The notes under the pieces are model-generated. The model saw only the letters and a program-made list of their open reading frames with translations. It made no database searches and was not told the DNA's origin. A DNA stretch of 61,024 nucleotides from Bacillota bacterium (GTDB lineage Bacteria > Bacillota > Dethiobacteria > DTU022 > PWGO01). The stretch lies in the NCBI GenBank assembly GCA_012518215.1, contig JAAYSV010000049.1, positions 1 to 61,024 of the forward strand. Reading direction: 5' to 3'. The position numbers and the translations under genes were made by a program. Below, in pieces: positions 9,023 to 16,011 of the stretch (position 1 is the first letter of the stretch; each line of letters begins with the position of its first letter).

Positions 9023-9052
9023 AATATCGATCATCATAATATCGATCATCAT
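9023..9052. repeat. Tandem 15-bp direct repeat
   Basis: Two exact, adjacent copies of aatatcgatcatcat (9023-9037 and 9038-9052), each containing the palindrome ATCGAT, between the ylbL stop and the Shine-Dalgarno of the 70-residue membrane protein gene. It could be an operator or a replication slippage product. Confidence 0.9.
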
Positions 9053-9062
9053 ATTTTATAAC

Positions 9063-10160
9063 TTAGATTGCCCAGTTCTGAAGGCTATATCCGGAATAGT
9101 ACCCTGAAACCTGGATGTTTTCCAGAATGGTCGGGATATCAGCGGAAGAAAACCTGGTTTTGTAGGAGGAAGACATATTTATTTCGGCAAGAAAGGCCAT
9201 CACATCTTGTAAATTTTTAACCGGTACCAGTTCCATCTTTTTGTTAACCTTCATGGCTTCACCGTAATTTTCTTCCGGCAAAATAAAAAATTCAGCTCCT
9301 GCCCTCTCTGCAGCTACCACCTTCTGCCTGACCCCGCCGATTTCCCCGATATCCTCGTAATAGCTGATCGTCCCCGTCCCCGCGATATCATGCCCTCCCG
9401 TCAGGTCCCCGCTCAACAATTGGTTGATGATCTCCAGCACAAACATCATCCCTGCAGATGGCCCTGAAATATTTCCCGTCTTGATATCTATTTCCATGGG
9501 CATGTCAAGTTTCCAATCCCCAAGTGCGGTGATAATTATGCCCAGGGCAGGTTTGCGGGGGTCATCAACATGTGGAACGGTGGGTATCTCGGCATTGAAT
9601 TCTTCCCCATTCCTTTGCAGCGTGAGTTTGACAGATTCCCCGATTTTTCTGTTCTGAACGATGGCCAGGACCTGGTCAGCAAAATGAACATCTTCACCAT
9701 CTATCTTGACAATGACATCATCAGCTTGCAATATGCCTTCTGCGGGACTATTGTTTGCAAATGCACGTATGGCAATGCCCTTGCCTTCGATATCCACAGG
9801 TTTTCCGGCTCTCCTCAACGCAATAAATTTCGCCAATAACTGGCTCTCTTCCATCCACTTTTCCAGAATGTTTATATACTCCTGCTGGCTTATCCCCGAA
9901 GGGATCACCTTGTTTTGATGCAGAACATCGATATAGGGATGAAAAAAACCGTAAATCAACCAGAAGAGGGTTGCCCTCTGTTGCCCCACTGTAACCAGAT
10001 AGAAATTCCCGTCGTTCCGGTGATACCCTCCTTCGACGTCAACAAATTGGCTTAAATTTTCAGCAGTGCCGGGTTTCAAAATCAGGTATGGCGTGGGAAC
10101 AAACGATGCCAGTATCAACAACAGAAAAACAACCAGTGCAACCTTGGTATTTCTTTTCAA
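9063..10160 (-). CDS. ylbL: PDZ-Lon domain membrane protease YlbL
   Basis: A 365-residue secreted or membrane-anchored serine protease of the YlbL/SepM type. It has one N-terminal membrane helix (about residues 5-24), a PDZ domain (IAIRAFANNSPAEGILQADD onward) and a C-terminal Lon protease domain with catalytic Ser in SGPSAGMMF and catalytic Lys in GGVRQKVVAAERAG. The start is a TTG at 10160 with GGGGAGA 3 nt upstream; an in-frame ATG 48 codons earlier has no ribosome site and adds residues unlike the family. In Bacillus ylbL is close to ylbJ and coaD, as here. Confidence 0.9.
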   Translation of the reverse strand: MKRNTKVALVVFLLLILASFVPTPYLILKPGTAENLSQFVDVEGGYHRNDGNFYLVTVGQQRATLFWLIYGFFHPYIDVLHQNKVIPSGISQQEYINILEKWMEESQLLAKFIALRRAGKPVDIEGKGIAIRAFANNSPAEGILQADDVIVKIDGEDVHFADQVLAIVQNRKIGESVKLTLQRNGEEFNAEIPTVPHVDDPRKPALGIIITALGDWKLDMPMEIDIKTGNISGPSAGMMFVLEIINQLLSGDLTGGHDIAGTGTISYYEDIGEIGGVRQKVVAAERAGAEFFILPEENYGEAMKVNKKMELVPVKNLQDVMAFLAEINMSSSYKTRFSSADIPTILENIQVSGYYSGYSLQNWAI

Positions 10161-10497
10161 GTGTCTCCCCTCTTTTCGGTTCAATATATTGTTCCTGGCA
10201 TGAGCGGGTTCGGAAGACGTCGTCCTGGCAAGAAGGAAATGGTTTTCATTGCACGCATCCTGCAATCCGCAAATTTGCACTTGATAATTAGTATTATACA
10301 GCAAAGGGAACCAATTATTAACCGGTCAAAAAATAAAAACCGGATCCATTTTTTATCAGGTGTTCAATGAAGGCAAAAACAACATTTTTTCGCCCGGAAC
10401 CGTTGTCAGCATTATCAAAAGAAGTTCTATATCCAATTTTCGATCCATATATAATAAGCGATGTCCCTTGACAGGATTATGAATAACAGGAGTTATC

Positions 10498-11808
10498 ATG
10501 CCATATTACATCCTTCTGGCTATCGTGCCAGCAGCATATTTCTTCCATAGCTACAGAAAAAATAGAAAAAAGTCGTTCGCCAATCGTGATTTCATGACCC
10601 TTGTGCTGGCCCTCCTTGTCGTTGGCCTGACTGTCTCCGTGATTCTTTTTCCGGAAGACGCCTTCGATGCCTCCGTGAACGGATTGGAGATATGGTGGAA
10701 AATTGTCTTTCCCGCGCTTCTGCCCTTCTTTATCATCTCACATATATTGATCGGCCTGGGCGTGGTACATATGCTGGGTGTCATCCTGGAGCCGATCATG
10801 CGTCCACTCTTCAATGTTCCGGGGGCGGGTTCTTTCGTGCTGGCCATGGGGTTGGCTTCCGGTTTTCCCATCGGGGCTCTTCTGACCACCAGGCTCAGGG
10901 AACAGAATCTCTGCACGGGGGTCGAGGCCGAAAGGCTTTTAAGTTTTACCAATACCGCCGACCCTCTCTTCATGTTTGGAGCTGTCGCCGTGGGAATGAT
11001 CGGACATCCGGAAACAGGTGTCATCATTGCCGTGGCCCATTACCTATCCAGCGTAACCATCGGCCTTCTAATGCGTTTTTACAAACGCGGAGATGGTTCT
11101 TCCCCTCCCGGGAAAACTGGAAACGGCAATCTATTTTCACGTTCGATAAAAGCTTTGCTGGAAGCACGGGAAAAGGACAGTCGCCCGCTGGGACAGCTGC
11201 TCAGCGATGCCATCATGAGTTCAATCAACACTTTGTTGCTCGTCGGAGGATTCATCATTCTTTTTTCGGTTATCATCAGGATCCTTGAAAGAATCGGGGG
11301 AATAGCATTGATGGTTGCCATGCTGGCAAATCTGCTGGAATTTCTGGGTATCTCCGTGCAACTGGCCCCTGCTTTGATCAGCGGACTGTTTGAAATCGAT
11401 CTGGGCTGTAAACTGGCCGGATCGGCATCCGCGCCATTGAAAGATATCGTCATCATCTGCGGTTTCATCATTGCCTGGAGCGGCCTATCTGTTCATGCAC
11501 AGGTAGCCAGCATCATCAGCAAGACTGATATAAAAATAAATTCCTACATCATTTGCCGGGCCCTGCATGCAATTCTGGCTGGCCTTTACTCGGCAATTCT
11601 GGCTGGCCCCGTATTTCCCCTTTTCGCCAAAGTTGCCCTTCCCGCTTTCTACCAGATGACCCCTGCGGGCACTTTTTCCTTCTGGTGGGAGCGAAGCCGA
11701 TTCATGCTTTACCATCTGTTGATTTTTTTGGGAACACTGATGGCCATGGTTCTGATCGGAACATTGATCAAAAAAATAAGAATTGTTTTCCTGAAGATCA
11801 AAACGTAG
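10498..11808 (+). CDS. ylbJ: Sporulation integral membrane protein YlbJ
   Basis: A 436-residue multi-pass membrane protein with two nucleoside-recognition (GATE) domains, as in YlbJ, which is needed for spore cortex formation in Bacillus. Typical segments are WWKIVFPALLPFFIISHILI, ASGFPIGALLTTRL and the C-terminal LIFLGTLMAMVLIGTL. AGGAG lies 6 nt before the ATG. Upstream CATATATA near 10446 resembles a SigE -10 element. Its 3' end overlaps that of the convergent coaD by 11 nt. Confidence 0.9.
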   Translation: MPYYILLAIVPAAYFFHSYRKNRKKSFANRDFMTLVLALLVVGLTVSVILFPEDAFDASVNGLEIWWKIVFPALLPFFIISHILIGLGVVHMLGVILEPIMRPLFNVPGAGSFVLAMGLASGFPIGALLTTRLREQNLCTGVEAERLLSFTNTADPLFMFGAVAVGMIGHPETGVIIAVAHYLSSVTIGLLMRFYKRGDGSSPPGKTGNGNLFSRSIKALLEAREKDSRPLGQLLSDAIMSSINTLLLVGGFIILFSVIIRILERIGGIALMVAMLANLLEFLGISVQLAPALISGLFEIDLGCKLAGSASAPLKDIVIICGFIIAWSGLSVHAQVASIISKTDIKINSYIICRALHAILAGLYSAILAGPVFPLFAKVALPAFYQMTPAGTFSFWWERSRFMLYHLLIFLGTLMAMVLIGTLIKKIRIVFLKIKT

Positions 11809-12286
11809 AGGTGTTGATCTTCTTTATGATGAAGTCGTGGACTTCTTCCGGCACCATGGCACTGATATCGCCACCGAAACAAGCAACCTCTTTAACGATA
11901 CTGGAGCTCAGGTAAGCATACTTGCTGCTGGTCATCATGAACATGGTCTCCAGACGAGGATCCAATTTGTTGTTGATCAAAGCCATCTGGAACTCAAATT
12001 CAAAATCAGAAATGGCTCTCAACCCCTTGATGATTATACAGGCTTCCTTCTGGCGAGCGTAATCAACCAGCAACCCCCTGAAACTATCAATTTCGATGTT
12101 GCGGTAATTCCTGGTTACCGATTTGAGCATTTTCATTCTTTCTTCAAAGGTAAAAAGTCCTTTTTTACGGGGATTGTCCAGCACAGCCACGGTCAGATGA
12201 TCAACCACCTTGCTGGCCCTTCTGATAATATCAATGTGCCCGTTGGTAACGGGATCAAAACTTCCGGGACAGATTGCCCTTCTCAT
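11798..12286 (-). CDS. coaD: Phosphopantetheine adenylyltransferase
   Basis: Catalyses the fourth step of coenzyme A synthesis, adding AMP to 4'-phosphopantetheine. The nucleotidyltransferase motif GSFDPVTNGHIDI (TxGH) is at the N-terminus and the ISSTIVKE-like motif is YLSSSIVKEVA. 162 residues is the usual length. It follows rsmD by 7 nt on the same strand, the classic rsmD-coaD operon. Confidence 0.96.
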   Translation of the reverse strand: MRRAICPGSFDPVTNGHIDIIRRASKVVDHLTVAVLDNPRKKGLFTFEERMKMLKSVTRNYRNIEIDSFRGLLVDYARQKEACIIIKGLRAISDFEFEFQMALINNKLDPRLETMFMMTSSKYAYLSSSIVKEVACFGGDISAMVPEEVHDFIIKKINTSTF

Positions 12287-12293
12287 TTTGGTC

Positions 12294-12857
12294 TTAATAC
12301 CCCCTCTCCGAATCTTTCATCTTCAAGAAACTCAGGGCCGTGTCTCCGTAATATTTCCTGTCGATCATGACCCAGTTTTCCGCATAAATATTTTTCCGCT
12401 TATGATGCTCTACAATAACCATCCCCCCCGGCGGGAGTGGATTGCTGCTTGAAATGGCATTCAGAACCTTGGGTATCAGGTTGCTGTTGTAAGGAGGATC
12501 CAGGTATACAAATGGCATATCCCCTTTTTTCTTGGATATTACTTTTATTGCGGCCAGAACATCGGTTCTCAGAATAGAGGCCCGGGAATCCAGACCAGCA
12601 TTTTTTAAATTTTCAATAATTATTTTAACACACATGAAATTATTTTCAATGAACGTACAGGATTTGGCTCCTCTACTCAGAGCTTCGATACCCACAGCTC
12701 CGCTTCCAGCAAAGATATCGACGAAATTTTGCCCCCGGACCCGTTCCCCCAGGATATCGAACAGAGCCTCCCTGACCATGTCGGGCGTGGGCCTGACCTC
12801 CTTGCGACGCGGGGCTTTTATTCTGATTCCACGGCAAGAACCCCCGATAATTCTCAT
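12294..12857 (-). CDS. rsmD: 16S rRNA (guanine-966 N2) methyltransferase
   Basis: SAM-dependent methyltransferase of 187 residues that modifies G966 of 16S rRNA. Visible motifs are the substrate-side start MRIIGGSCRGIRI, the SAM motif VDIFAGSGAVGIEALSRGA and the catalytic DPPY (YLDPPYNSN). AGGGGTG lies before the ATG. Operon with coaD downstream. TTATAAT at about 12935 could be its -10. Confidence 0.95.
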   Translation of the reverse strand: MRIIGGSCRGIRIKAPRRKEVRPTPDMVREALFDILGERVRGQNFVDIFAGSGAVGIEALSRGAKSCTFIENNFMCVKIIIENLKNAGLDSRASILRTDVLAAIKVISKKKGDMPFVYLDPPYNSNLIPKVLNAISSSNPLPPGGMVIVEHHKRKNIYAENWVMIDRKYYGDTALSFLKMKDSERGY

Positions 12858-13145
12858 GTTGGTGCACCCCTGTACAGGAATTATTTTGCAACAAGAATTT
12901 TCAAGCTTATTTTATCATGCTTCCTCTCCGATTATAAAATAATTTCTTTCGGGGCAGCAGAATGATCCATATCGTTGAAAAACAGGAGCCTGCCGGCTCA
13001 TGGTGAACTTCCTGATCAGGCCCATGATAAGGCGTGCTATTTCGGGTGACATCCTGGACAGTTGCGGATCCATCCTCCCGTGATGAGAAACGGATTATAA
13101 ATATTTTAAAAAGAAGGGAAAAATATTTTATATGAAGGTATAAAA
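12858..13145. other. Intergenic stretch without recognised gene
   Basis: Between rsmD (minus) and the candidate small RNA. No ORF with a ribosome site was found on either strand. The right half (13084-13145) is very A+T-rich and probably holds promoters; TATAAA occurs at about 13139. Confidence 0.5.
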
Positions 13146-13149
13146 CAGG

Positions 13150-13278
13150 ATTCCATGTTAAATAATATCAATGAAGCAACAATGTTCCCCATAAGCTCTT
13201 CCTCCGGTTTCTCCTCTCCCGGTCACCGATCGATATCGGTGGCTTTGCCGCAGGTTTCACCTGCGGCCATTTTTTTAT
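13150..13278 (+). ncRNA. Candidate small RNA with C-rich anti-Shine-Dalgarno loop
   Basis: A strong terminator (13248-13276) on the plus strand has no gene before it: the nearest plus-strand gene ends at 11808. Just upstream are two more hairpins: CCGG (13205-13208) closing over a loop ttctcctctc with CCGG (13220-13223), and CACCGAT/ATCGGTG (13225-13231/13236-13242). The unpaired CTCCTC loop is complementary to Shine-Dalgarno sequences, as in several Firmicutes regulatory RNAs. The 5' end is a guess from TATAAA near 13139. Alternatively it is the leader of the small gene at 13419 with an attenuator. Confidence 0.3.
13248..13276 (+). terminator. Strong intrinsic terminator
   Basis: GCCGCAGGT (13248-13256), loop TTC, ACCTGCGGC (13260-13268), then CATTTTTTT. 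Nine perfect G+C-rich pairs and a U-run on the plus strand. Confidence 0.88.
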
Positions 13279-13418
13279 AGGGCCTTTCTATATCACGACA
13301 ATACACGTTGGCAAAATTTCTTTTCAGCATAATTGGCGAAATTATGAATCACATCCCTGCAAATGCTGAATATAATATAAACCGATCGCAAGTTGTTGTT
13401 TCTATGGAGGTTCAAAAA

Positions 13419-13598
13419 ATGAATTCAAGGAGAAGAAAGTCCTTGATCTTGAGAAAAGGCGGAGGGGTTTTCCTGGCTCTGGGGGGATTGGTCCTCGTTG
13501 TCAAGACGGTGCCTTTCTTTGTGTTGCCACTCTTGCTAGGTTCTTTGCTTGTACTGGCTGGATGGCACATATATTCTTATAATCCGCATTGCTGGTAG
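13419..13598 (+). CDS. Small membrane protein upstream of spoVM
   Basis: A 59-residue protein: basic N-terminus (MNSRRRKSLILRKGGG), two short hydrophobic stretches (VFLALGGLVLVV and FFVLPLLLGSLLVLAGW) and a short tail. Start set at the ATG at 13419 because GGAGG is 8 nt upstream; in-frame codons further upstream have no ribosome site. It is 41 nt from spoVM and probably shares its transcript and terminator, suggesting expression in sporulation. Family not recognised. Confidence 0.65.
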   Translation: MNSRRRKSLILRKGGGVFLALGGLVLVVKTVPFFVLPLLLGSLLVLAGWHIYSYNPHCW

Positions 13599-13642
13599 CA
13601 ATCCCCATGCCCCCGACCCCCTGTGAAAGGAGGATTATCATG

Positions 13643-13729
13643 ATGAAATTTTACGCTGTCAAAGCCCCCGGCCTTGTTGCCGCAATATTGAAGGGAATCA
13701 TTTCCCTGTTCAATAAAAATAGGGGTTGA
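13643..13729 (+). CDS. spoVM: Stage V sporulation protein SpoVM
   Basis: A 28-residue peptide beginning MKFYAVKAPG and ending SLFNKNRG. It matches the known 26-residue SpoVM of Bacillus (begins MKFYTIKLPK): the same MKFY start, a proline near residue 9-10, an amphipathic helix and a basic end. SpoVM recognises the curved forespore membrane and recruits SpoIVA, whose gene is at 54199. AAAGGAGG lies 9 nt before this ATG; an ATG directly before it (13640) would add one Met. Context supports the call: rpmB, its usual neighbour, is at 15510, and a terminator follows 10 nt after the stop. Confidence 0.88.
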   Translation: MKFYAVKAPGLVAAILKGIISLFNKNRG

Positions 13730-13739
13730 CAATTCTCCG

Positions 13740-13776
13740 GCCTGTTGAGAGAGCAGCATGATCAGCAGGCTTTTTT
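13740..13776 (+). terminator. spoVM terminator
   Basis: GCCTGTTGA (13740-13748) pairs with TCAGCAGGC (13762-13770), with one G-U pair, and six T follow. It ends the small-membrane-protein/spoVM unit. The region 13777-13935 after it has no convincing gene. Confidence 0.82.
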
Positions 13777-13935
13777 GTCAAAAGCAGACCCCGGCAAGAT
13801 GTTGTTCCGGAAAATCTGGAGATGATACAGGAAAGGCAGAAGGTGGTTTGTTTCCGGAGGGTGAAACATGGATCTGGGGCAGTTCAAAATTCGGCCAACT
13901 TGCTTTGCTTTACCTGAAGATGAAAAATGAAGGGT

Positions 13936-14847
13936 TCAAGATTGAATGGATGGCGGATGCCGTTCCAGTTCAAACCTGCTGGCCCCACCGCTAAAATTGA
14001 GGGTCATTCTGGAAGATGATACATCTTCCGTAACATAATGATTTCCCTTCCTTGTCAAACCCTGATCCTCGAGATTGGAACTGACCAGGCCACCATCCAG
14101 TTCAATGTCCAGTTCCATTGAATCCGGCACGATTACTTTTACCCTCGAGGCCCCGGCATCGATACTCAACCTCGTCTCCATTCCCCTCTCCCCCAGGCGG
14201 ATGGTGATATTCCCGGCACCGATTTCCAGATCCAGGGATTTCAAATCGATTTCTCTGAAATCCAGATCCGCACCGGTTGCGCCCAGTTCCAGATCGAGAT
14301 CCCATGCAACGCTACGCGGCAATCTGACGTTCCATTCCCCGTTCAATATTTCCGATGAAAAACGGGGGAAAGAGCCGGATGTTTGTTTGACCAGATATTC
14401 AGCCTTGTTTTCCCTGAAATTGGATTTGATTTCAGGCCCGGAGATATCACCGCTGTACATGATCTCCAGTCGCCTTTCATTGTTTCCCCCCATTCTCAAA
14501 CTGCCCGCCCCGAAAGCCAGTTCGAGATTGGCGACATCGATGCCAGTCGGAAGGGCAAGCATTTCTTCACCGCTGATGAAATGTTTCCCCCTTTTTTTGC
14601 AATCATGATTGTCCCAGAGCCAGATGCCCGCAACAACGGTTCCGGCGATGATCAGCAGAACCAACCCCAGGGAGAAACGATTTCTGCCGGAAATGATGAA
14701 GATGCCCAGAGCTATCAACAGCACCGGCCAGAATCGGGGCAGAAAGAAACACCAGAAACCCCATTCTATCACACCAAAACTGCTCAAACCGAGCGTGATA
14801 CCGGCAATGATCAAAAATAAACCCCAGAATATCTTTCTTTCATTCAT
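13936..14847 (-). CDS. LiaF/LiaI-like membrane protein with beta-helical adhesin-like domain
   Basis: A 303-residue protein. The N-terminal third has three to four membrane segments (GLFLIIAGITLGL, FWPVLLIALGIFIIS, LVLLIIAGTVVAG) like the LiaI/DUF5668 module. The C-terminal two thirds is a repetitive acidic beta region (LELAFGAGSLRM, LDLELGATGADLDF, LDLEIGAGNITIRLGERG) like the LiaF/DUF2154 and toast-rack families. Such proteins act with PspC homologues in envelope-stress sensing. The start ATG overlaps the upstream pspC stop in ATGAATGA, indicating translational coupling. Confidence 0.78.
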   Translation of the reverse strand: MNERKIFWGLFLIIAGITLGLSSFGVIEWGFWCFFLPRFWPVLLIALGIFIISGRNRFSLGLVLLIIAGTVVAGIWLWDNHDCKKRGKHFISGEEMLALPTGIDVANLELAFGAGSLRMGGNNERRLEIMYSGDISGPEIKSNFRENKAEYLVKQTSGSFPRFSSEILNGEWNVRLPRSVAWDLDLELGATGADLDFREIDLKSLDLEIGAGNITIRLGERGMETRLSIDAGASRVKVIVPDSMELDIELDGGLVSSNLEDQGLTRKGNHYVTEDVSSSRMTLNFSGGASRFELERHPPSIQS

Positions 14848-15280
14848 CTTTTTTACCCGCAAGTCCGCTCAAAACGATGGCGATGCCCACCAGAATAATG
14901 ATAATGGGCCAGGCATTGTGCCAGGGAAGAAAGGGCATGAATTGCTTCATCAGGAGAAACAGGCCGATAAAAATGGCTATCAGGCCTACAATCAGATACC
15001 CCTTCCTGTTGCTTGATTCAGCATCTTGAGGCAAACTTTCCACCGTTTGCAGTTCCTCTTCCCCGACAGTTGCGTCAGGAATATGCTCATGCAGGTTTTT
15101 TTTCTCCGGAATGATGATCCAGGCAGCGATGTAAACCAGCAACCCCATTCCTCCTGCAAAAAAAGCCAGAACCCACAACAACCTGATCAACACGGGATCG
15201 ACATCAAAATAGTCTGCCAGGCCGCCGCATACCCCGGCGATCATTTTATCCGTAGCGGAACGGTAGATTTTTTTTGCCAT
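14840..15280 (-). CDS. PspC-domain membrane protein
   Basis: A 146-residue protein starting with a PspC domain: IYRSATDKMIAGVCGGLADYF, then DPVLIRLLWVLAFFAGGMGLL and AAWIIIPEKK. A second hydrophobic part (GYLIVGLIAIFIGLFLLM and WPIIIILVGIAIVLSGL) follows an acidic linker, similar to the LiaI module of the next gene. PspC proteins sense membrane stress. It overlaps the LiaF-like gene by 8 nt and is first in the pair. Confidence 0.9.
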   Translation of the reverse strand: MAKKIYRSATDKMIAGVCGGLADYFDVDPVLIRLLWVLAFFAGGMGLLVYIAAWIIIPEKKNLHEHIPDATVGEEELQTVESLPQDAESSNRKGYLIVGLIAIFIGLFLLMKQFMPFLPWHNAWPIIIILVGIAIVLSGLAGKKDE

Positions 15281-15448
15281 TTTGGAAATACTCCTGTTTT
15301 CCAGTCGTGCGATGCTATTTTTAAACCCATGCAGGATCGATTCAAAATATCATCCTGTCCATAACAACTTGCTTGCAACTTCCTTGAAGATGCCTTATTT
15401 ACCGGGGGGCCGAGTCCTGCAAAACAATCTATGCCTGTTTCTACAACC

Positions 15449-15476
15449 AAAAAATGGCCCGTCCAAGCCATGTTTT
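15449..15476 (-). terminator. Probable rpmB terminator
   Basis: On the minus strand ATGGC (15467-15471) pairs with GCCAT (15454-15458), followed by TTTTTT; the other strand also ends in a T-run, so it may work in both directions. It lies 34 nt after the rpmB stop. The stem is only five pairs. Confidence 0.5.
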
Positions 15477-15509
15477 TGACCGCGGCCGCGGCAATATTCA
15501 AGCCAGCCG

Positions 15510-15722
15510 TTATTGTGAAACGGTTTTCCGGATTGCTCTTGTCACCCGGCCCGATTTGATACAGGTGGTGCAAACATTCATTTTACGGTTGCAATCCTTC
15601 TTCAGGGATACACGTATTCTTTGGATGTTTGGTTTCCAGGCCCTCTTGGTCTTCACATGGGAGTGGCTGATAGTGAAACCACTACTCTGTTTTTTGCCGC
15701 ATATCTCACATACTTTGCCCAT
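15510..15722 (-). CDS. rpmB: 50S ribosomal protein L28
   Basis: A 70-residue L28 with the full zinc-binding set: CEIC near the N-terminus (C5, C8) and CTTC near residues 51-54, the C+ form. The signature GFTISHSHVKTKRAWKPN and RIRVSLK match L28. It assembles into the 50S subunit. In Bacillus it neighbours spoVM; here they are 1.8 kb apart and on opposite strands, with the PspC/LiaF-like pair between. Confidence 0.95.
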   Translation of the reverse strand: MGKVCEICGKKQSSGFTISHSHVKTKRAWKPNIQRIRVSLKKDCNRKMNVCTTCIKSGRVTRAIRKTVSQ

Positions 15723-15771
15723 TTTTTTCGAACCCTTTCATTGTTTATAGAAGATGCCTCTACAGGGAAAG

Positions 15772-15857
15772 TGGTGCCGAAGGTGGGAATCGAACCCACA
15801 TGAGCCAAGCCCACGCGATTTTGAGTCGCGCGCGTCTGCCAGTTCCGCCACTTCGGC
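15772..15857 (-). tRNA. tRNA-Leu (anticodon CAA)
   Basis: An 86-nt class II tRNA on the minus strand with encoded CCA. The acceptor arms GCCGAAG (15851-15857) and CTTCGGC (15776-15782) pair fully, discriminator A. The anticodon loop CTCAAAA gives anticodon CAA (decodes UUG). A long variable arm and GGTTCGATTCC T-arm are present, as expected for leucine tRNA. Confidence 0.96.
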
Positions 15858-15944
15858 CCGCAAATGATATATTAGCATATTTGCATCTCACCTGCAACGA
15901 TCAACTTCGCGTAACCTGCAATCGTAACCTGACATCGAGATTCG

Positions 15945-16003
15945 AAAACCGCCGCCTCCTTTTACCCTTTCAAATCCTCATGGCTGACGAAGATGCGGCG
16001 GTT
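15945..16003 (-). terminator. Possible terminator of the LRR gene
   Basis: AACCGCCGC (15947-15955) and GCGGCGGTT (15995-16003) are perfect inverted repeats, nine pairs with a 39-nt loop, just after the LRR stop codon on the minus strand and followed by TTTT. The large loop makes it an imperfect terminator. Confidence 0.4.
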
Positions 16004-16011
16004 CAAAGCAC

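Noticed and set aside
13868-13930. 20-codon ORF with a GGAGG-like site after the spoVM terminator
   Set aside because: Too short, no family resemblance, and overlaps nothing that explains it; kept only as a note.
13758-13994. 78-codon ORF on the plus strand
   Set aside because: Its start lies inside the spoVM terminator stem and its end overlaps the LiaF-like gene; no ribosome site.
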